63,036 bases of DNA from Marinitenerispora sediminis (GTDB lineage: Bacteria; Actinomycetota; Actinomycetes; Streptosporangiales; Streptosporangiaceae), in the NCBI RefSeq assembly GCF_003336425.1, contig NZ_QEIO01000010.1, positions 1 through 63,036 on the forward strand. Reading direction: 5' to 3'. Under the pieces are notes generated by a model that was not told the origin of the DNA, ran no database searches, and saw only the letters and a list, made by a program, of their open reading frames with translations. Numbering within the stretch: position 1 is the first letter of the stretch; each line of letters begins with the position of its first letter. Shown here one piece after another: positions 42,558-51,167 of the stretch. A program made the translations under genes and the position numbers.

Positions 42558-43511
42558 TCAGCGGGACGTCAGCGGATCGACCCGCCGGATCCCGTAGCAC
42601 GCCTGCACGGCGCCACCCGGCGGCAGCACGGTGAGGTCCACGCCCGAGACGAACGCGTTCGGCGGGCAGGTCATCGGCTCCACCGCCAGTTGGCCGCGGT
42701 CCGCCCCGTCGGCCAGGCCGTCGGAGCTGAACACCTGCAGCCAGCCGAAGGCGGAGTCCGCCCACAGCGCCACCGCCGAGCCGGTCCCCGAGAGCACGGT
42801 CCAGGCGCGTCCGTCGTAGTCGCGACGCAGCGAGGTGAAGGCGGTGTCCAGGACGGTGTCGCCGATCCGCCGCGGGGTGCCGAAGTCGTACCCGGTGCCC
42901 GCCACGGGCACCGGCGGCCCCGACGGCAGCAGCCGGCCGTCGACCGGGAGCCGCTCACCGGCCGGCAGCAGCAGCACCGCCTCGTCCACCGGGCCGCCGA
43001 CCGTCAGGTAGTTGTGGCTCCCGGCCCCGTAGGGGGCGGGCCGGCTTCCGATGTTGCGGGCGCCGATGCGCACGGTCAGCCCGGACGCCGCCGTCAGCTC
43101 GTACTCCACCGACAGCTCCACCGGGAAGGGGTATCCGGGCGCCCCCGGGGTCCGGTGCGTGAGCCGGGTGAGGGAGGGCGCGATCTCGGCCGGCAGCCAC
43201 GCCTCGGCGTGCGCGAACCCGTGGATGGCGTTGTCGCGCTGCGGCTCGGTGACCTCCAGCTGGTGGGTCGCGCCGTCGAAGGTGTAGCGGCCGTGGTCGA
43301 CGCGGTTCGGCCACGGCACCAGCACCTGCCCCTGGAACGCCGCGGGGCCGGGCGGGCGCCGGTAGCCCCAGACGAGGTCGCGGTCGCGCCACCGGAGCCG
43401 CTGCAGCGCGGCGCCGTGCCGGTCGACGACCGCCCGGTACTCCCCGGCCGTGAGGACGATCTCGTCGGCTGCCGCCTCGTCGGTTGCCACCTCTGTGTCG
43501 CGACCGGTCAT
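42558..43511 (-). CDS. Aldose 1-epimerase family protein
   Basis: 317 residues from ATG 43511, preceded by GAGGA. The GalM-like beta-sandwich is clear: 'QVLVPWPNRVDHGRYTFDG', with conserved Asn-Arg, then 'DNAIHGFAHAEAW', whose histidine is the general acid, and 'YGAGSHNYLTVGG', with the second histidine. The C-terminal glutamate expected as base falls in 'GQLAVEPMTCPPNAFV'. These enzymes equilibrate sugar anomers; the subfamily here resembles actinobacterial YihR/GalM-like proteins of unknown sugar preference. There are no adjacent sugar-catabolism genes. Confidence 0.9.
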   Translation of the reverse strand: MTGRDTEVATDEAAADEIVLTAGEYRAVVDRHGAALQRLRWRDRDLVWGYRRPPGPAAFQGQVLVPWPNRVDHGRYTFDGATHQLEVTEPQRDNAIHGFAHAEAWLPAEIAPSLTRLTHRTPGAPGYPFPVELSVEYELTAASGLTVRIGARNIGSRPAPYGAGSHNYLTVGGPVDEAVLLLPAGERLPVDGRLLPSGPPVPVAGTGYDFGTPRRIGDTVLDTAFTSLRRDYDGRAWTVLSGTGSAVALWADSAFGWLQVFSSDGLADGADRGQLAVEPMTCPPNAFVSGVDLTVLPPGGAVQACYGIRRVDPLTSR

Positions 43512-43660
43512 GCGTCCTCGCCGTCTGTCCGCCCGGATGTGCACCACCGGCGATCATAACGTCGCCGAGTGCGGTCGTCCGGGGTGGCGGCCGCGGACCG
43601 TGTCGGCGCGGGGCGGCGCACCGGCTGGCGCCGGGCCGCCGCTGGCCCGGCGCCGCGACC

Positions 43661-43825
43661 TCACCTCCCGCTGACCCGGACGCGCTGCCGGCGCTGGCAG
43701 CGGCGGCACTCGAAGGTCCCGAACACGGCCAGCACCTGCCCCGTGCAGTCCAGCACCGGACGGACCGTGATCTCGGTGTGGAAGGTGCGCTGCCCGCAGG
43801 TCGGACACCACAGCGGCCGGGTCAA
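43661..43825 (-). CDS. Tiny zinc-ribbon protein, TTG start coupled to upstream gene
   Basis: 54 residues if TTG 43825 is used. The stop of the upstream mini-gene overlaps it as TTGA. Two cysteine pairs, 'LWCPTCGQRTFH' and 'GTFECRRCQRRQR', are placed as in a zinc ribbon, and the C-terminus is strongly basic, suggesting nucleic-acid contact. No ATG or GTG lies in a suitable place. The pair is small enough to be missed by length cut-offs; its codon use and coupling support it. Confidence 0.6.
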   Translation of the reverse strand: MTRPLWCPTCGQRTFHTEITVRPVLDCTGQVLAVFGTFECRRCQRRQRVRVSGR

Positions 43826-43995
43826 CGCGCACCCCCGCCGATGGGAGGCAGGTCGGCTCCGAGCAGCAGGGTGATGGCGGGAACCAGGTACGCCTCGGAG
43901 ATCAGCAGCAGGATCCCGGCGGCGAGCACCGCGACGAAGTGCGCCGCGGGGCCGCCGAGCCGGACCCGCAGGGTGAGTTTGGTTTCGATGGACAC
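43822..43995 (-). CDS. Tiny membrane protein upstream of the zinc-ribbon gene
   Basis: 57 residues from GTG 43995, with GGGAG ten bases upstream. The sequence starts MSIETKLTLRVRLGG and then runs into one long or two short hydrophobic helices ('HFVAVLAAGILLLIS', 'YLVPAITLLLG'). No family is recognised. It ends in TGA overlapping the next gene's TTG. The gene diverges from the HTH regulator at 44343 across 347 bp. Confidence 0.6.
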   Translation of the reverse strand: MSIETKLTLRVRLGGPAAHFVAVLAAGILLLISEAYLVPAITLLLGADLPPIGGGAR

Positions 43996-44342
43996 GGCGG
44001 ATCACTCCCGTTGTCGTTCGCTACCGGACCGCCGCCTCCTTCCGGTGGGAAGGCACGGAGGCGGCGGCCCCTGGTCGCCACCGTCGAGCCGTGAACGGTG
44101 CTTCCGCCCCGGGGGCGGGCAGCGGCTCGACGCGGTTTCGCGCTGGTACCTTCCTTCCAGCTGCGCCTGAACCCGATGATGTCCCGCCGTGCCGCGGCGT
44201 GCCCGCGTTCCCGACACAGAGCGGTCAGCGGCGACAGGACGCCGGAAGGCAGACCGGAATCGGCCGAATTCAGCAGACGGCGGCCGGCATTGACGGACAA
44301 TCGACGACACCCGTGCCGTGTCGAGCTGTCTGCGAGGCCCCC
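43996..44342. other. 347-bp divergent intergenic region
   Basis: Separates the tiny-gene pair (minus) from the HTH regulator (plus). It holds the GGGAG ribosome site of the minus-strand gene and an AT-richer piece around 44245-44310 that may include the regulator's promoter. No repeat or clear operator was seen. Confidence 0.35.
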
Positions 44343-45173
44343 ATGCCCAAGCCCGCCCCGTCCTTCCCGCAGCCCCAGGTGGAGTTCGCGGAGCAGCTGC
44401 GCGTGCTGCGGCTGCGGGCGGGGCAGCCGACAGAGCAGGCACTGGCCAACGCGATGGGATGCGGGCGGACCACGGTCTCCGACCTCCTGAACGGCCGCCG
44501 CTTCCCCTCCTGGGAGCTGCTGTCCGCCTTCGTCGAGGCGTGCGGCGGTTCACCGCGGGACTGGCGAAGGCGGTACGAGGACGCGCACCGCGGTATCGAC
44601 GCCGCCCGCCGCGGCCGGGCCGCCCGCCCCGACGGCCAGGGAATGCTCGCCGCCACGTGGTACCGCAACAATCCGGAGTTCTACGGGGCACTGGCCCGCG
44701 AGGTCCGGGGCGCCCGTTCGGAGATCCGTATGACCTACGTGCGCCGGTATCCGCCGACGCACTACACCTCGGCCGCCTCGGCGGACTACTTCGCCGCCGT
44801 CCTCGACTGGGCCCGCGCGGCAGCGCAGGAGGAGAGCGAGCGGGGCGTGCGGCGCATCATCGGGGTGCCGGAGAGCGACGGCATCCCGGACCCGACCATG
44901 CTCGCCTGGGTCCGGGAGCACCACGAGGAGACCGCGGATCTGTTCACCTACCAGGTGAGCATCCTGCGGTGGAGCAGCACCGCGGACGGCCAGAACATGG
45001 CGCTGCTGGACGACACCCTGGCCTTCCTGGCCTTCTCCGGTGGCTCCCGGCAGAAGTTGAACGGGTTCAGCGTCAAGGACCCCACGTTCCTCGGTTACTT
45101 CGCCCGCTACTTCGACCAGCTCTGGCTGAGCCTGGCGCCGATCGACGCCTACCTTGACGGACTGGACCGCTGA
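44343..45173 (+). CDS. HTH (XRE) regulator with large C-terminal sensor domain
   Basis: 276 residues from ATG 44343. The helix-turn-helix occupies about residues 15-75 ('EQLRVLRLRAGQPTEQALAN', 'GCGRTTVSDLLNGRRFP'). The C-terminal 180 residues are not DUF5753. They contain 'SEIRMTYVRRYPPTHYTSAA', 'VRRIIGVPESDGIPDPTMLA' and 'LLDDTLAFLAFSGGSRQKLN', which resemble the DUF5919/PLD-like sensor domains of actinobacterial regulators. The ligand is unknown. A stem GACCGGC/GCCGGTC at 45172-45190 overlaps the stop and may terminate transcription. Confidence 0.75.
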   Translation: MPKPAPSFPQPQVEFAEQLRVLRLRAGQPTEQALANAMGCGRTTVSDLLNGRRFPSWELLSAFVEACGGSPRDWRRRYEDAHRGIDAARRGRAARPDGQGMLAATWYRNNPEFYGALAREVRGARSEIRMTYVRRYPPTHYTSAASADYFAAVLDWARAAAQEESERGVRRIIGVPESDGIPDPTMLAWVREHHEETADLFTYQVSILRWSSTADGQNMALLDDTLAFLAFSGGSRQKLNGFSVKDPTFLGYFARYFDQLWLSLAPIDAYLDGLDR

Positions 45174-45370
45174 CCGGCGGGACGCCGGTCCACCTCGGAT
45201 CGACTCCTGGGTAGTCCGGGCGCCGAGCCGGTCCCGCCGGGGTGCCGCCCTCAGAACGCCCCGCCTTGGGGGTGGGAATCAGCGGCACCCGAGCCGCCGG
45301 GTGGGGGAGCACCGGACGAGCGGCCGGTGTCCGATGCCTCCGCCGCCCGGACGGCGCGTACCGCCGCCCG

Positions 45371-48028
45371 CTACCCCGTGACCAGGCTCAGCGGGATCAG
45401 CACCCCCATGCCCAGCAGGAGCAGCCCGCTCGCCAGCAGCCGGAGGGCCATGAGCACCGTGCCGGCCAGCGCCAGGTGCCGGGCCGCGAGCTGGACGCGG
45501 GAGCTGCGGCGCCGGTTGGCCGCCGTGCGGCCGAGGGCCAGCAGTGCCAGGCCGAGCACGATCGCGAACCACGGGGCCTGCGCCATCTGGCCCGGCAGCA
45601 GCTGGAGCAGGTTGCCGGACACGCGGGCGAGTCCGGCCATGGCCGGGTTCTGGCTGAACTCGGTGAGGCCCAGCCGGGCGCTCTCCATGGCCGGGAGCGC
45701 GCTGTACAGGCCGCGCGTGGTCCACAGCCACTGGCCGATGCCGTCCAGCAGGCCCAGGACCCCGGCGGGGTAGGCGTAGCCGCGGCACCGGCCCGCGCGC
45801 ATCGCCCGCTTGAGCCGCCGCATGGCCCGGTCCGCGCGCCTGGTCTCGGCGGGGCTCTTGGGGTCGAGTACGTCGCGCTCCCAGTCGGCCAGCGGGCGGC
45901 CGTCGCGGCGGCGCGCCCACTGGGGACCGTACCGGGAGGCCGGGTCCGCCTCGGTGGTCGCGCGCGCGGCCCCGACCCGCTCGCGGAGGTTGGCCCACCC
46001 GCCGCCGGCCGCCGCGGTCACCTGGTCCCACCGGTGCCGCCAGCGGGCCCGGGCGTCCTGGCGGTCGCGCTCGCGGACCTTGGCGCCGGCGCGGGCCGCG
46101 CAGGGCAGCAGGAGCAGCGACGCGACGAGCGCGGCGCTCGTGGCCACCTGCCCCGGCCGGCCGCGCAGACCGCTCCGGCGAAGATCGCGCCACCAGTCGA
46201 CCCTCGGGGCGTCGCTGCGCTGCGCGGGATGCCACGACTGCGCGCGCAGCCGCCGGCGGTGCCGCTGGTCGGCGTCCGGATCCAGGACGAGTTCGGCGGC
46301 GAGGGCCCAGGCCGCGTCCCACTCGTGCCGCGCCGGGCGGCTGAAGTCCCGCACCCCCGAACGCCCCACGCTGTTGACGGTGAGCTCCACCTGCTCCATG
46401 ACGAGCGGCACCTCGTGCTGCACCCGCTCCAGCAGCGCGCACCGGTTGGTCCCCTCGGACCGGCACGCCGGGTGGCCGCACCAGTGCCGGGCCGCCAACC
46501 CGAGCGCGCCCAGCTCGATGGCCTCGCGCAGCGTCGGATGCCGGCTGGCGTCCCCGGCGGCGAGCGCGCGTACCCCCTCCGCCGAGACCTCGTGGCCCCG
46601 GTAGCGCGGCGGCATACCGGGCACGAACCGGGCGGCGAGCGCACTGATGGTCAGGTGCGCCTGCTCGGGGTGGTCGGCCAGCCGGGTCAGGTAGCCGCGG
46701 TCGAAGGTGAAGTCGCGGACCTCCCGGTCCAGCCAGGTGCGCAGCGTCGGCCAGTGCGCGCCGAGCCAGACCTCGCCCTTGTCCGAGCGGTCGAGCAGGT
46801 CGTAGGCGAGGCTGGGCGGGTCCTCGTGGGTGACGTCGGCGAAGCGGATCGGGGCGTGCCGGCGGGCCCGCTCCAGCCCGGGCGTCCGGCCGTCCAGCCA
46901 CTGCACGACCTGGGCGTGCCCCCAGCGGGCGTCGGGCGCGGGGGTGAGCAGGCCGCGGGCGAGCAGCCGCCACCGCTCGTCGGCGATGGCGGACACGTCC
47001 ACCTCGGTGTTGCGCGCCGTCAGCCAGTTCTCACCGCGCTGCGGGCGGCGGCCGGTCAGCATCTCGTGCACCATGATGCCGAGCGACCACCAGGCGGCGG
47101 GCGCCTCGCGGCGGCCCTCGATGACCTCGGGCGCCGCGTAGTCCTCGGTGATGGCGAGGCCGCCGTAGACCCGGCTCATGGTGGCGCGCACCGCACCGCC
47201 GAAGTCGGTCAGGGCGAACACCGGCGGATCCGTCTGCCGGATCAGCAGGTTCTCGGGCTTGACGTCGGTGTGGTTGTGCTGGAGCTCGTCCTGCCAGTGG
47301 TGCAGGCACTCGGCCACCCCCGCCACGATCTCGCGGGCGCGTTCGTCCGGCAGCGGCGCCTGGTCGATCAGGCCGCGCAGCGAGCCGGCGCTGAAGTACT
47401 CCTGGGCCTCCCAGGCCACCTCCTCGCCCCACGAGCTCCGCGCGTGGCCGTAGCCGTGGATCGCCGGGGTGTGCGACGCGGCGGTGCCCCGCGCGCGCAG
47501 CCGTTCCAGCAGCTCGCGGTTGATGTCGTGACCCGGGCGGTACACCTTCAGCGCCAGCCGGCGCCCGGGCGCGGAGCCGTCACCGGCCGAGCGGCCCGCG
47601 GGCTCGGCGAGGTAGACCACGGCCTCCCCGCCGGACCCGATGTGGTCGAGGATCGTGTAGCGTCGGCGCAGCTCCGCCGGAACGGCGTAGTCGGGCCCGC
47701 TCGCGGGACTGGTCACCAGCCGTCCGACCAGCCGGGCGAACCAGTCGAGCAGCGGCCCGAGGAGCCAGCGCCACCAGGGGGCGGGGTCCGCGGCACCGGC
47801 AGCGCGGGCCGCCTCGCCGCGGGGCGTGCCGAGGCGGCGGGTGCGCGCGCCCAGGGTCACGGTGTGCTCGGAGTCGGCGTCCCGGGCCTCGGGCGTGCGG
47901 CCACCCGGGCGCAGGACGGCGGTGATCCAGCGGGTCCGTCCGGATTCGGGCTCCAGCCGGGTGGTCGCGGCCGCCGGCTCGACCTTCTGGGTGGGGGCGC
48001 TCGGATCGGAGGGTTCGGGTGTGGCCAT
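45371..48028 (-). CDS. Ser/Thr protein kinase with C-terminal membrane region (non-RD)
   Basis: 885 residues from ATG 48028. The kinase domain spans about residues 122-380: glycine loop 'IGSGGEAVVYLAE', Lys161 in 'LALKVYR', catalytic loop 'HNHTDVKPENLL' with Asp255, DFG at 275-277, and 'YAAPEVIEG'. The residue before the catalytic Asp is Thr instead of Arg, so activation-loop control is probably unusual. A middle region of about 250 residues contains a cysteine group, 'HWCGHPACRSEGTNRCALL'. A hydrophobic stretch lies near residue 640 and three more within the last 80 residues. No PASTA or other extracellular sensor domain is present. Confidence 0.85.
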   Translation of the reverse strand: MATPEPSDPSAPTQKVEPAAATTRLEPESGRTRWITAVLRPGGRTPEARDADSEHTVTLGARTRRLGTPRGEAARAAGAADPAPWWRWLLGPLLDWFARLVGRLVTSPASGPDYAVPAELRRRYTILDHIGSGGEAVVYLAEPAGRSAGDGSAPGRRLALKVYRPGHDINRELLERLRARGTAASHTPAIHGYGHARSSWGEEVAWEAQEYFSAGSLRGLIDQAPLPDERAREIVAGVAECLHHWQDELQHNHTDVKPENLLIRQTDPPVFALTDFGGAVRATMSRVYGGLAITEDYAAPEVIEGRREAPAAWWSLGIMVHEMLTGRRPQRGENWLTARNTEVDVSAIADERWRLLARGLLTPAPDARWGHAQVVQWLDGRTPGLERARRHAPIRFADVTHEDPPSLAYDLLDRSDKGEVWLGAHWPTLRTWLDREVRDFTFDRGYLTRLADHPEQAHLTISALAARFVPGMPPRYRGHEVSAEGVRALAAGDASRHPTLREAIELGALGLAARHWCGHPACRSEGTNRCALLERVQHEVPLVMEQVELTVNSVGRSGVRDFSRPARHEWDAAWALAAELVLDPDADQRHRRRLRAQSWHPAQRSDAPRVDWWRDLRRSGLRGRPGQVATSAALVASLLLLPCAARAGAKVRERDRQDARARWRHRWDQVTAAAGGGWANLRERVGAARATTEADPASRYGPQWARRRDGRPLADWERDVLDPKSPAETRRADRAMRRLKRAMRAGRCRGYAYPAGVLGLLDGIGQWLWTTRGLYSALPAMESARLGLTEFSQNPAMAGLARVSGNLLQLLPGQMAQAPWFAIVLGLALLALGRTAANRRRSSRVQLAARHLALAGTVLMALRLLASGLLLLGMGVLIPLSLVTG

Positions 48029-48246
48029 CGTGCAGGCGGTGTCTTTCGGGTGGGTGTCTGCTGACGGGTGGTGTCGTGCCTGCCTCCCAGAGTAGGCGAG
48101 ACGCCGGCCGGCGACGCTGGCTCCGGCGCCGGGGGTTGTTCCGGCTCGACCGGAGCGACTAGCGTGGCTCACTGGCTAGGCCAATTCCTGGAACCGGGAG
48201 AATGTGGCGGCCCGGGTCTGGCCGCCGTCACGAGGGAGTCGCAGAA

Positions 48247-49437
48247 ATGGCAGAACCCGGCGGACCGCTGTCCGGCATCGTCGTCCTGGACCTGTCGCGT
48301 GCCCTGGCCGGACCGCACGCGGCGATGCTGCTCGGCGACCTGGGAGCGCGGGTCATCAAGGTGGAGCAGCCCGGGACCGGCGACGACACGCGGGGCTGGG
48401 GGCCGCCCTTCGTCGGGCCGGAGGACGACCCCATCAGCAGCTACTTCCTCTCGTGCAACCGCAACAAGGAGTCCATCGAGCTCGACCTGAAGTCCGAGGA
48501 GGGCGCCGGGCTGCTCACCCGCCTGGTGCGCGCCAGCGACGTGCTGGTCGAGAACTTCCGGCCGGGCGTGCTCGACCGCCTCGGTTTCTCCATGGAGCGC
48601 CTGCACGAACTGAACCCGCGCCTGGTCATCTGCTCGATCAGCGGGTTCGGCCACGACGGCCCCGAGGGCGGCCGGGCCGGCTACGACCAGATCGCGCAGG
48701 GCGAGGCCGGGCTGATGAGCATCACCGGGGCGGCCGGCGGCGAGCCCACCAAGGTGGGCGTGCCCATCGGCGACCTGCTCGCCGGGCTGCACGGCGCCTA
48801 CGGGACCCTCGCCGCGCTGTACGAGCGCGAGCGGACCGGCCGCGGCCGGGTGGTCCGCACCTCGCTGCTGTCCTCGATCGTGGGGGTGCACGCGTTCCAG
48901 GGGACGCGCTGGACGGTGGCCGGCGAGGTGCCCCGGTCCATCGGCAACCACCACCCCTCGATCGCCCCCTACGGCAGCTACTCCTGCTCCGACGGCATGC
49001 TCCAGGTCGCGGTCGCCAGCGAGGGGCAGTGGGCGAAGTTCGCCGGGCTGCTCGGCCTGGACGCCGCCGACCCGCGGTTCGCCCGCAACGCCGACCGCGT
49101 CACCAACCGGGCCGAGCTCAACACGGAGATCGAGGCGGTGCTGGCCACCGGCACCCGCGACGAGTGGCTGGCGCGCATCGACGGCATCGGCGTCCCGTGC
49201 GGCGCCATCCGCACCATCGACCAGGTGTACGAGTGGGAGCAGACGCGCTCCCAGGGACTGGTCCTGCCGGTCGAGCACCCCGTCCTCGGCCGGATCGAGC
49301 TGCCCGGGCCGCCGGTGCGCTTCGACGACGTGGCCGGCGGCCGCGCCGAGCACCTGCCGCCGCCCGGCCTGGGCGAGCACAACGAGGCCGTCCGCGCCTG
49401 GCTGGACACGCTGGACGGTGCGGGCCCGGCCGACTGA
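48247..49437 (+). CDS. CaiB/BaiF family CoA-transferase (second copy)
   Basis: 396 residues from ATG 48247, with GAGGGAG upstream. The family features are 'LSGIVVLDLSRALAGPHAAM', 'LLGDLGARVIKVEQPGTGDD', 'RNKESIELDLKSEEG' and 'KVGVPIGDLLAGLHG', which holds the expected catalytic aspartate. It is only moderately similar to the enzyme at 5878-7137 and lacks that protein's long C-terminal extension, so it is a paralogue with a different substrate. It diverges from the kinase gene 218 bp away and has no obvious pathway partner. Confidence 0.9.
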   Translation: MAEPGGPLSGIVVLDLSRALAGPHAAMLLGDLGARVIKVEQPGTGDDTRGWGPPFVGPEDDPISSYFLSCNRNKESIELDLKSEEGAGLLTRLVRASDVLVENFRPGVLDRLGFSMERLHELNPRLVICSISGFGHDGPEGGRAGYDQIAQGEAGLMSITGAAGGEPTKVGVPIGDLLAGLHGAYGTLAALYERERTGRGRVVRTSLLSSIVGVHAFQGTRWTVAGEVPRSIGNHHPSIAPYGSYSCSDGMLQVAVASEGQWAKFAGLLGLDAADPRFARNADRVTNRAELNTEIEAVLATGTRDEWLARIDGIGVPCGAIRTIDQVYEWEQTRSQGLVLPVEHPVLGRIELPGPPVRFDDVAGGRAEHLPPPGLGEHNEAVRAWLDTLDGAGPAD

Positions 49438-49464
49438 GCCGGGACGCGCGCGGAGGACGCCGGG

Positions 49465-49782
49465 TCAGCGCCCGGTGCCCTCCCCCTCCGCGGGGGCGCC
49501 GAGCCGCGCGCGGGCCTCGCGGTACATGCGGACGACCTCGTGACGCACCTGCGCGCGCTCGGTCAGCGGCGCGCTCCACGCGAGGCGCACGGCCACCTCG
49601 GCGCCGTCGACGGTGGCGGCGAAGTCGCCGCCCGTGGCGTCCAGCCCGACCATCCGGGCGGCCGTGGCCGACGGGACGCCGCCCAGGGCGCGGCAGATCA
49701 GCAGCGTGTCGTCGGCGTGGTCGTCGTTCATGTGGCGGGTGACGGCCCGCACGACCTCGGCGGAGAAGGGAGTCGACGGCAA
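49465..49782 (-). CDS. DUF2470 domain protein
   Basis: 105 residues if TTG 49782 (with AAAGGA upstream) is the start. 'VVRAVTRHMNDDHADDTLLI' is the DUF2470 signature with the conserved His-x3-Asp-His, and 'RMVGLDATGGDFAATVDGAE' follows. The family is usually a C-terminal domain of haem-degrading HugZ-type or pyridoxamine-oxidase-fold proteins; as a free-standing domain it is common in actinomycetes and of uncertain role. It converges with the CoA-transferase. Confidence 0.8.
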   Translation of the reverse strand: MPSTPFSAEVVRAVTRHMNDDHADDTLLICRALGGVPSATAARMVGLDATGGDFAATVDGAEVAVRLAWSAPLTERAQVRHEVVRMYREARARLGAPAEGEGTGR

Positions 49783-49955
49783 CGCCGGTCCTTTCGGTCG
49801 GTCCCGCCCGCGCCCGCCGCCTCGAACGGGGGCGCACCCGGAACGGGCGAGGGCGCCGGCGGACGCCGGCGCCCTCCACGTTATCGGGGCCGCGGGCCGC
49901 CGCCAGGCGGCCGGGCGCACCGGTCCGGGGGACGCGCTCGGGGGCGCGGACCCGC

Positions 49956-50501
49956 CTAGTCGGCCTGGCGGGTGAACTCGGCCTCGATGACGATGCTGAT
50001 CTTGTCGCCGACCACGACGCCGCCGCCGTCCATCGGCATCTCGATGTCCACCCCGAACTCCTTGCGGCTGATCTCGGTGGTGGCGTGGAAGCCGGCGCGG
50101 TCCTGGCCCCAGGGGTCGACGGTCGCGCCGTTGAACTCCAGCGCGAGCTCGACGGGGCGGGTGTTGCCCTTGATGGTGAGGTCGCCGCTCAGCACGATGT
50201 CCTCGCCCTTCTGGGCGAGCCCGGTCGACACGAAGGAGAACTCCGGGTGCTTCGCGACGTCGAAGAAGTCGGCGGAGCGGATGTGGTCGTCGCGCTGCTG
50301 CTGGTTGGTGTTGATGGAGCTGGCGTCGATGGTCGCGCTCACCGAGGACTGGGCCGGGTCCTCGGTCACGGTGAGCGTGGCGTCGAACGTCTCGAACCGG
50401 CCGCGCACCTTGCTGATCATCATGTGGCGCACCGAGAACCCGACCTCGGAGTGCGCCGGGTCGATCTTCCAGATGCCGGGGGTGAGGGTCTGCTCGGACA
50501 T
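49956..50501 (-). CDS. YceI family protein
   Basis: 181 residues from ATG 50501, preceded by GGAGGCAGCAGC. 'GIWKIDPAHSEVGFSVRHMM' and 'VRGRFETFDATLTV' at the start, 'DDHIRSADFFDVAKHPEFSF' in the middle and 'DKISIVIEAEFTRQ' at the end identify the lipocalin-like YceI fold, which binds isoprenoid-type lipids. There is no signal peptide, so it is cytoplasmic, unlike E. coli YceI. It is divergent from a MarR regulator that probably controls it. Confidence 0.95.
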   Translation of the reverse strand: MSEQTLTPGIWKIDPAHSEVGFSVRHMMISKVRGRFETFDATLTVTEDPAQSSVSATIDASSINTNQQQRDDHIRSADFFDVAKHPEFSFVSTGLAQKGEDIVLSGDLTIKGNTRPVELALEFNGATVDPWGQDRAGFHATTEISRKEFGVDIEMPMDGGGVVVGDKISIVIEAEFTRQAD

Positions 50502-50559
50502 GCTGCTGCCTCCAGGGAAGCGGTGGGACGGGTGGCCGGTCGGCAGGACTGGTGACACC

Positions 50560-50582
50560 GATGAATCATCAGCGAAAGATTC
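50560..50582. promoter_or_regulatory. Possible MarR operator between yceI and marR genes
   Basis: The perfect odd-length palindrome GATGAATCATC (50560-50570) lies midway between the two divergent starts. GAATC (50563-50567) and GATTC (50578-50582) form a second, wider dyad. MarR proteins usually bind such dyads in their own divergent promoter. Confidence 0.45.
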
Positions 50583-50637
50583 TTGCCAGGAAGAGAGTCT
50601 ACGCTGATCGGGGAGGCGCGCAAGTAGCATGTGCTGT

Positions 50638-51105
50638 ATGAGCGCGGTCAACTGGCTGGACGCCGACGAGCAGCGGACGTGGCGGAGCTACCTCGTCGTG
50701 AACTCGATGCTCGAGGAGCGGCTCGACCGCGACCTCCAGCAGCGCAACGGCCTCAGCCTCGTCGAGTACGGCATCCTGGTGCACCTGTCGGAGGCGGACG
50801 GGCAGCGCATGCGCATGCGCAGCCTGGCCGACACCGTCATCGTCTCCAAGAGCCGCCTCTCCCACCAGATCGCCCGGCTGGAGCGCGACGGCTACGTGCG
50901 CCGCGAGACGTGCGCGGAGGACCGCCGCGGCGCCTGGGCGGTGCTCACCCCGAGCGGCGAGTCCAAGCTCCGCGAGGCGGCGCCGTGGCACGTGGCGGCC
51001 GTGCGCGCCAACCTCTTCGGGGTGCTGAGCGACGAGCAGGCCAAGCAGCTCGGCGAGATCATGGGAGTCCTGGAGCAGCGGCTGCGCGAGACCAGCGGCG
51101 CGTGA
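50638..51105 (+). CDS. MarR family transcriptional regulator
   Basis: 155 residues from ATG 50638. 'LEERLDRDLQQRNGLSLVEY' and 'LADTVIVSKSRLSHQIARLE' give the helix-turn-helix, and 'RDGYVRRETCAEDRRGAWAV' the wing with the DxRG-type motif. One cysteine lies just before the wing (RETCAED) and might sense oxidants. It is divergent from the yceI gene and a GATGAATCATC dyad lies between them. The SseB gene follows closely; an in-frame GTG there overlaps this gene's stop. Confidence 0.92.
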   Translation: MSAVNWLDADEQRTWRSYLVVNSMLEERLDRDLQQRNGLSLVEYGILVHLSEADGQRMRMRSLADTVIVSKSRLSHQIARLERDGYVRRETCAEDRRGAWAVLTPSGESKLREAAPWHVAAVRANLFGVLSDEQAKQLGEIMGVLEQRLRETSGA

Positions 51106-51167
51106 CCGTTCCCACCGGCACCGGCCCCCGGCAGCACGCGGCCGGGGAGGAAGTAGAGTCGCCTTCC

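Noticed and set aside
45242-48064. 940-codon open frame on the plus strand opposite the protein kinase
   Set aside because: The minus-strand frame carries complete kinase motifs and membrane helices; the opposite frame has no domain and a biased Gly/Arg/Gln/Val composition.
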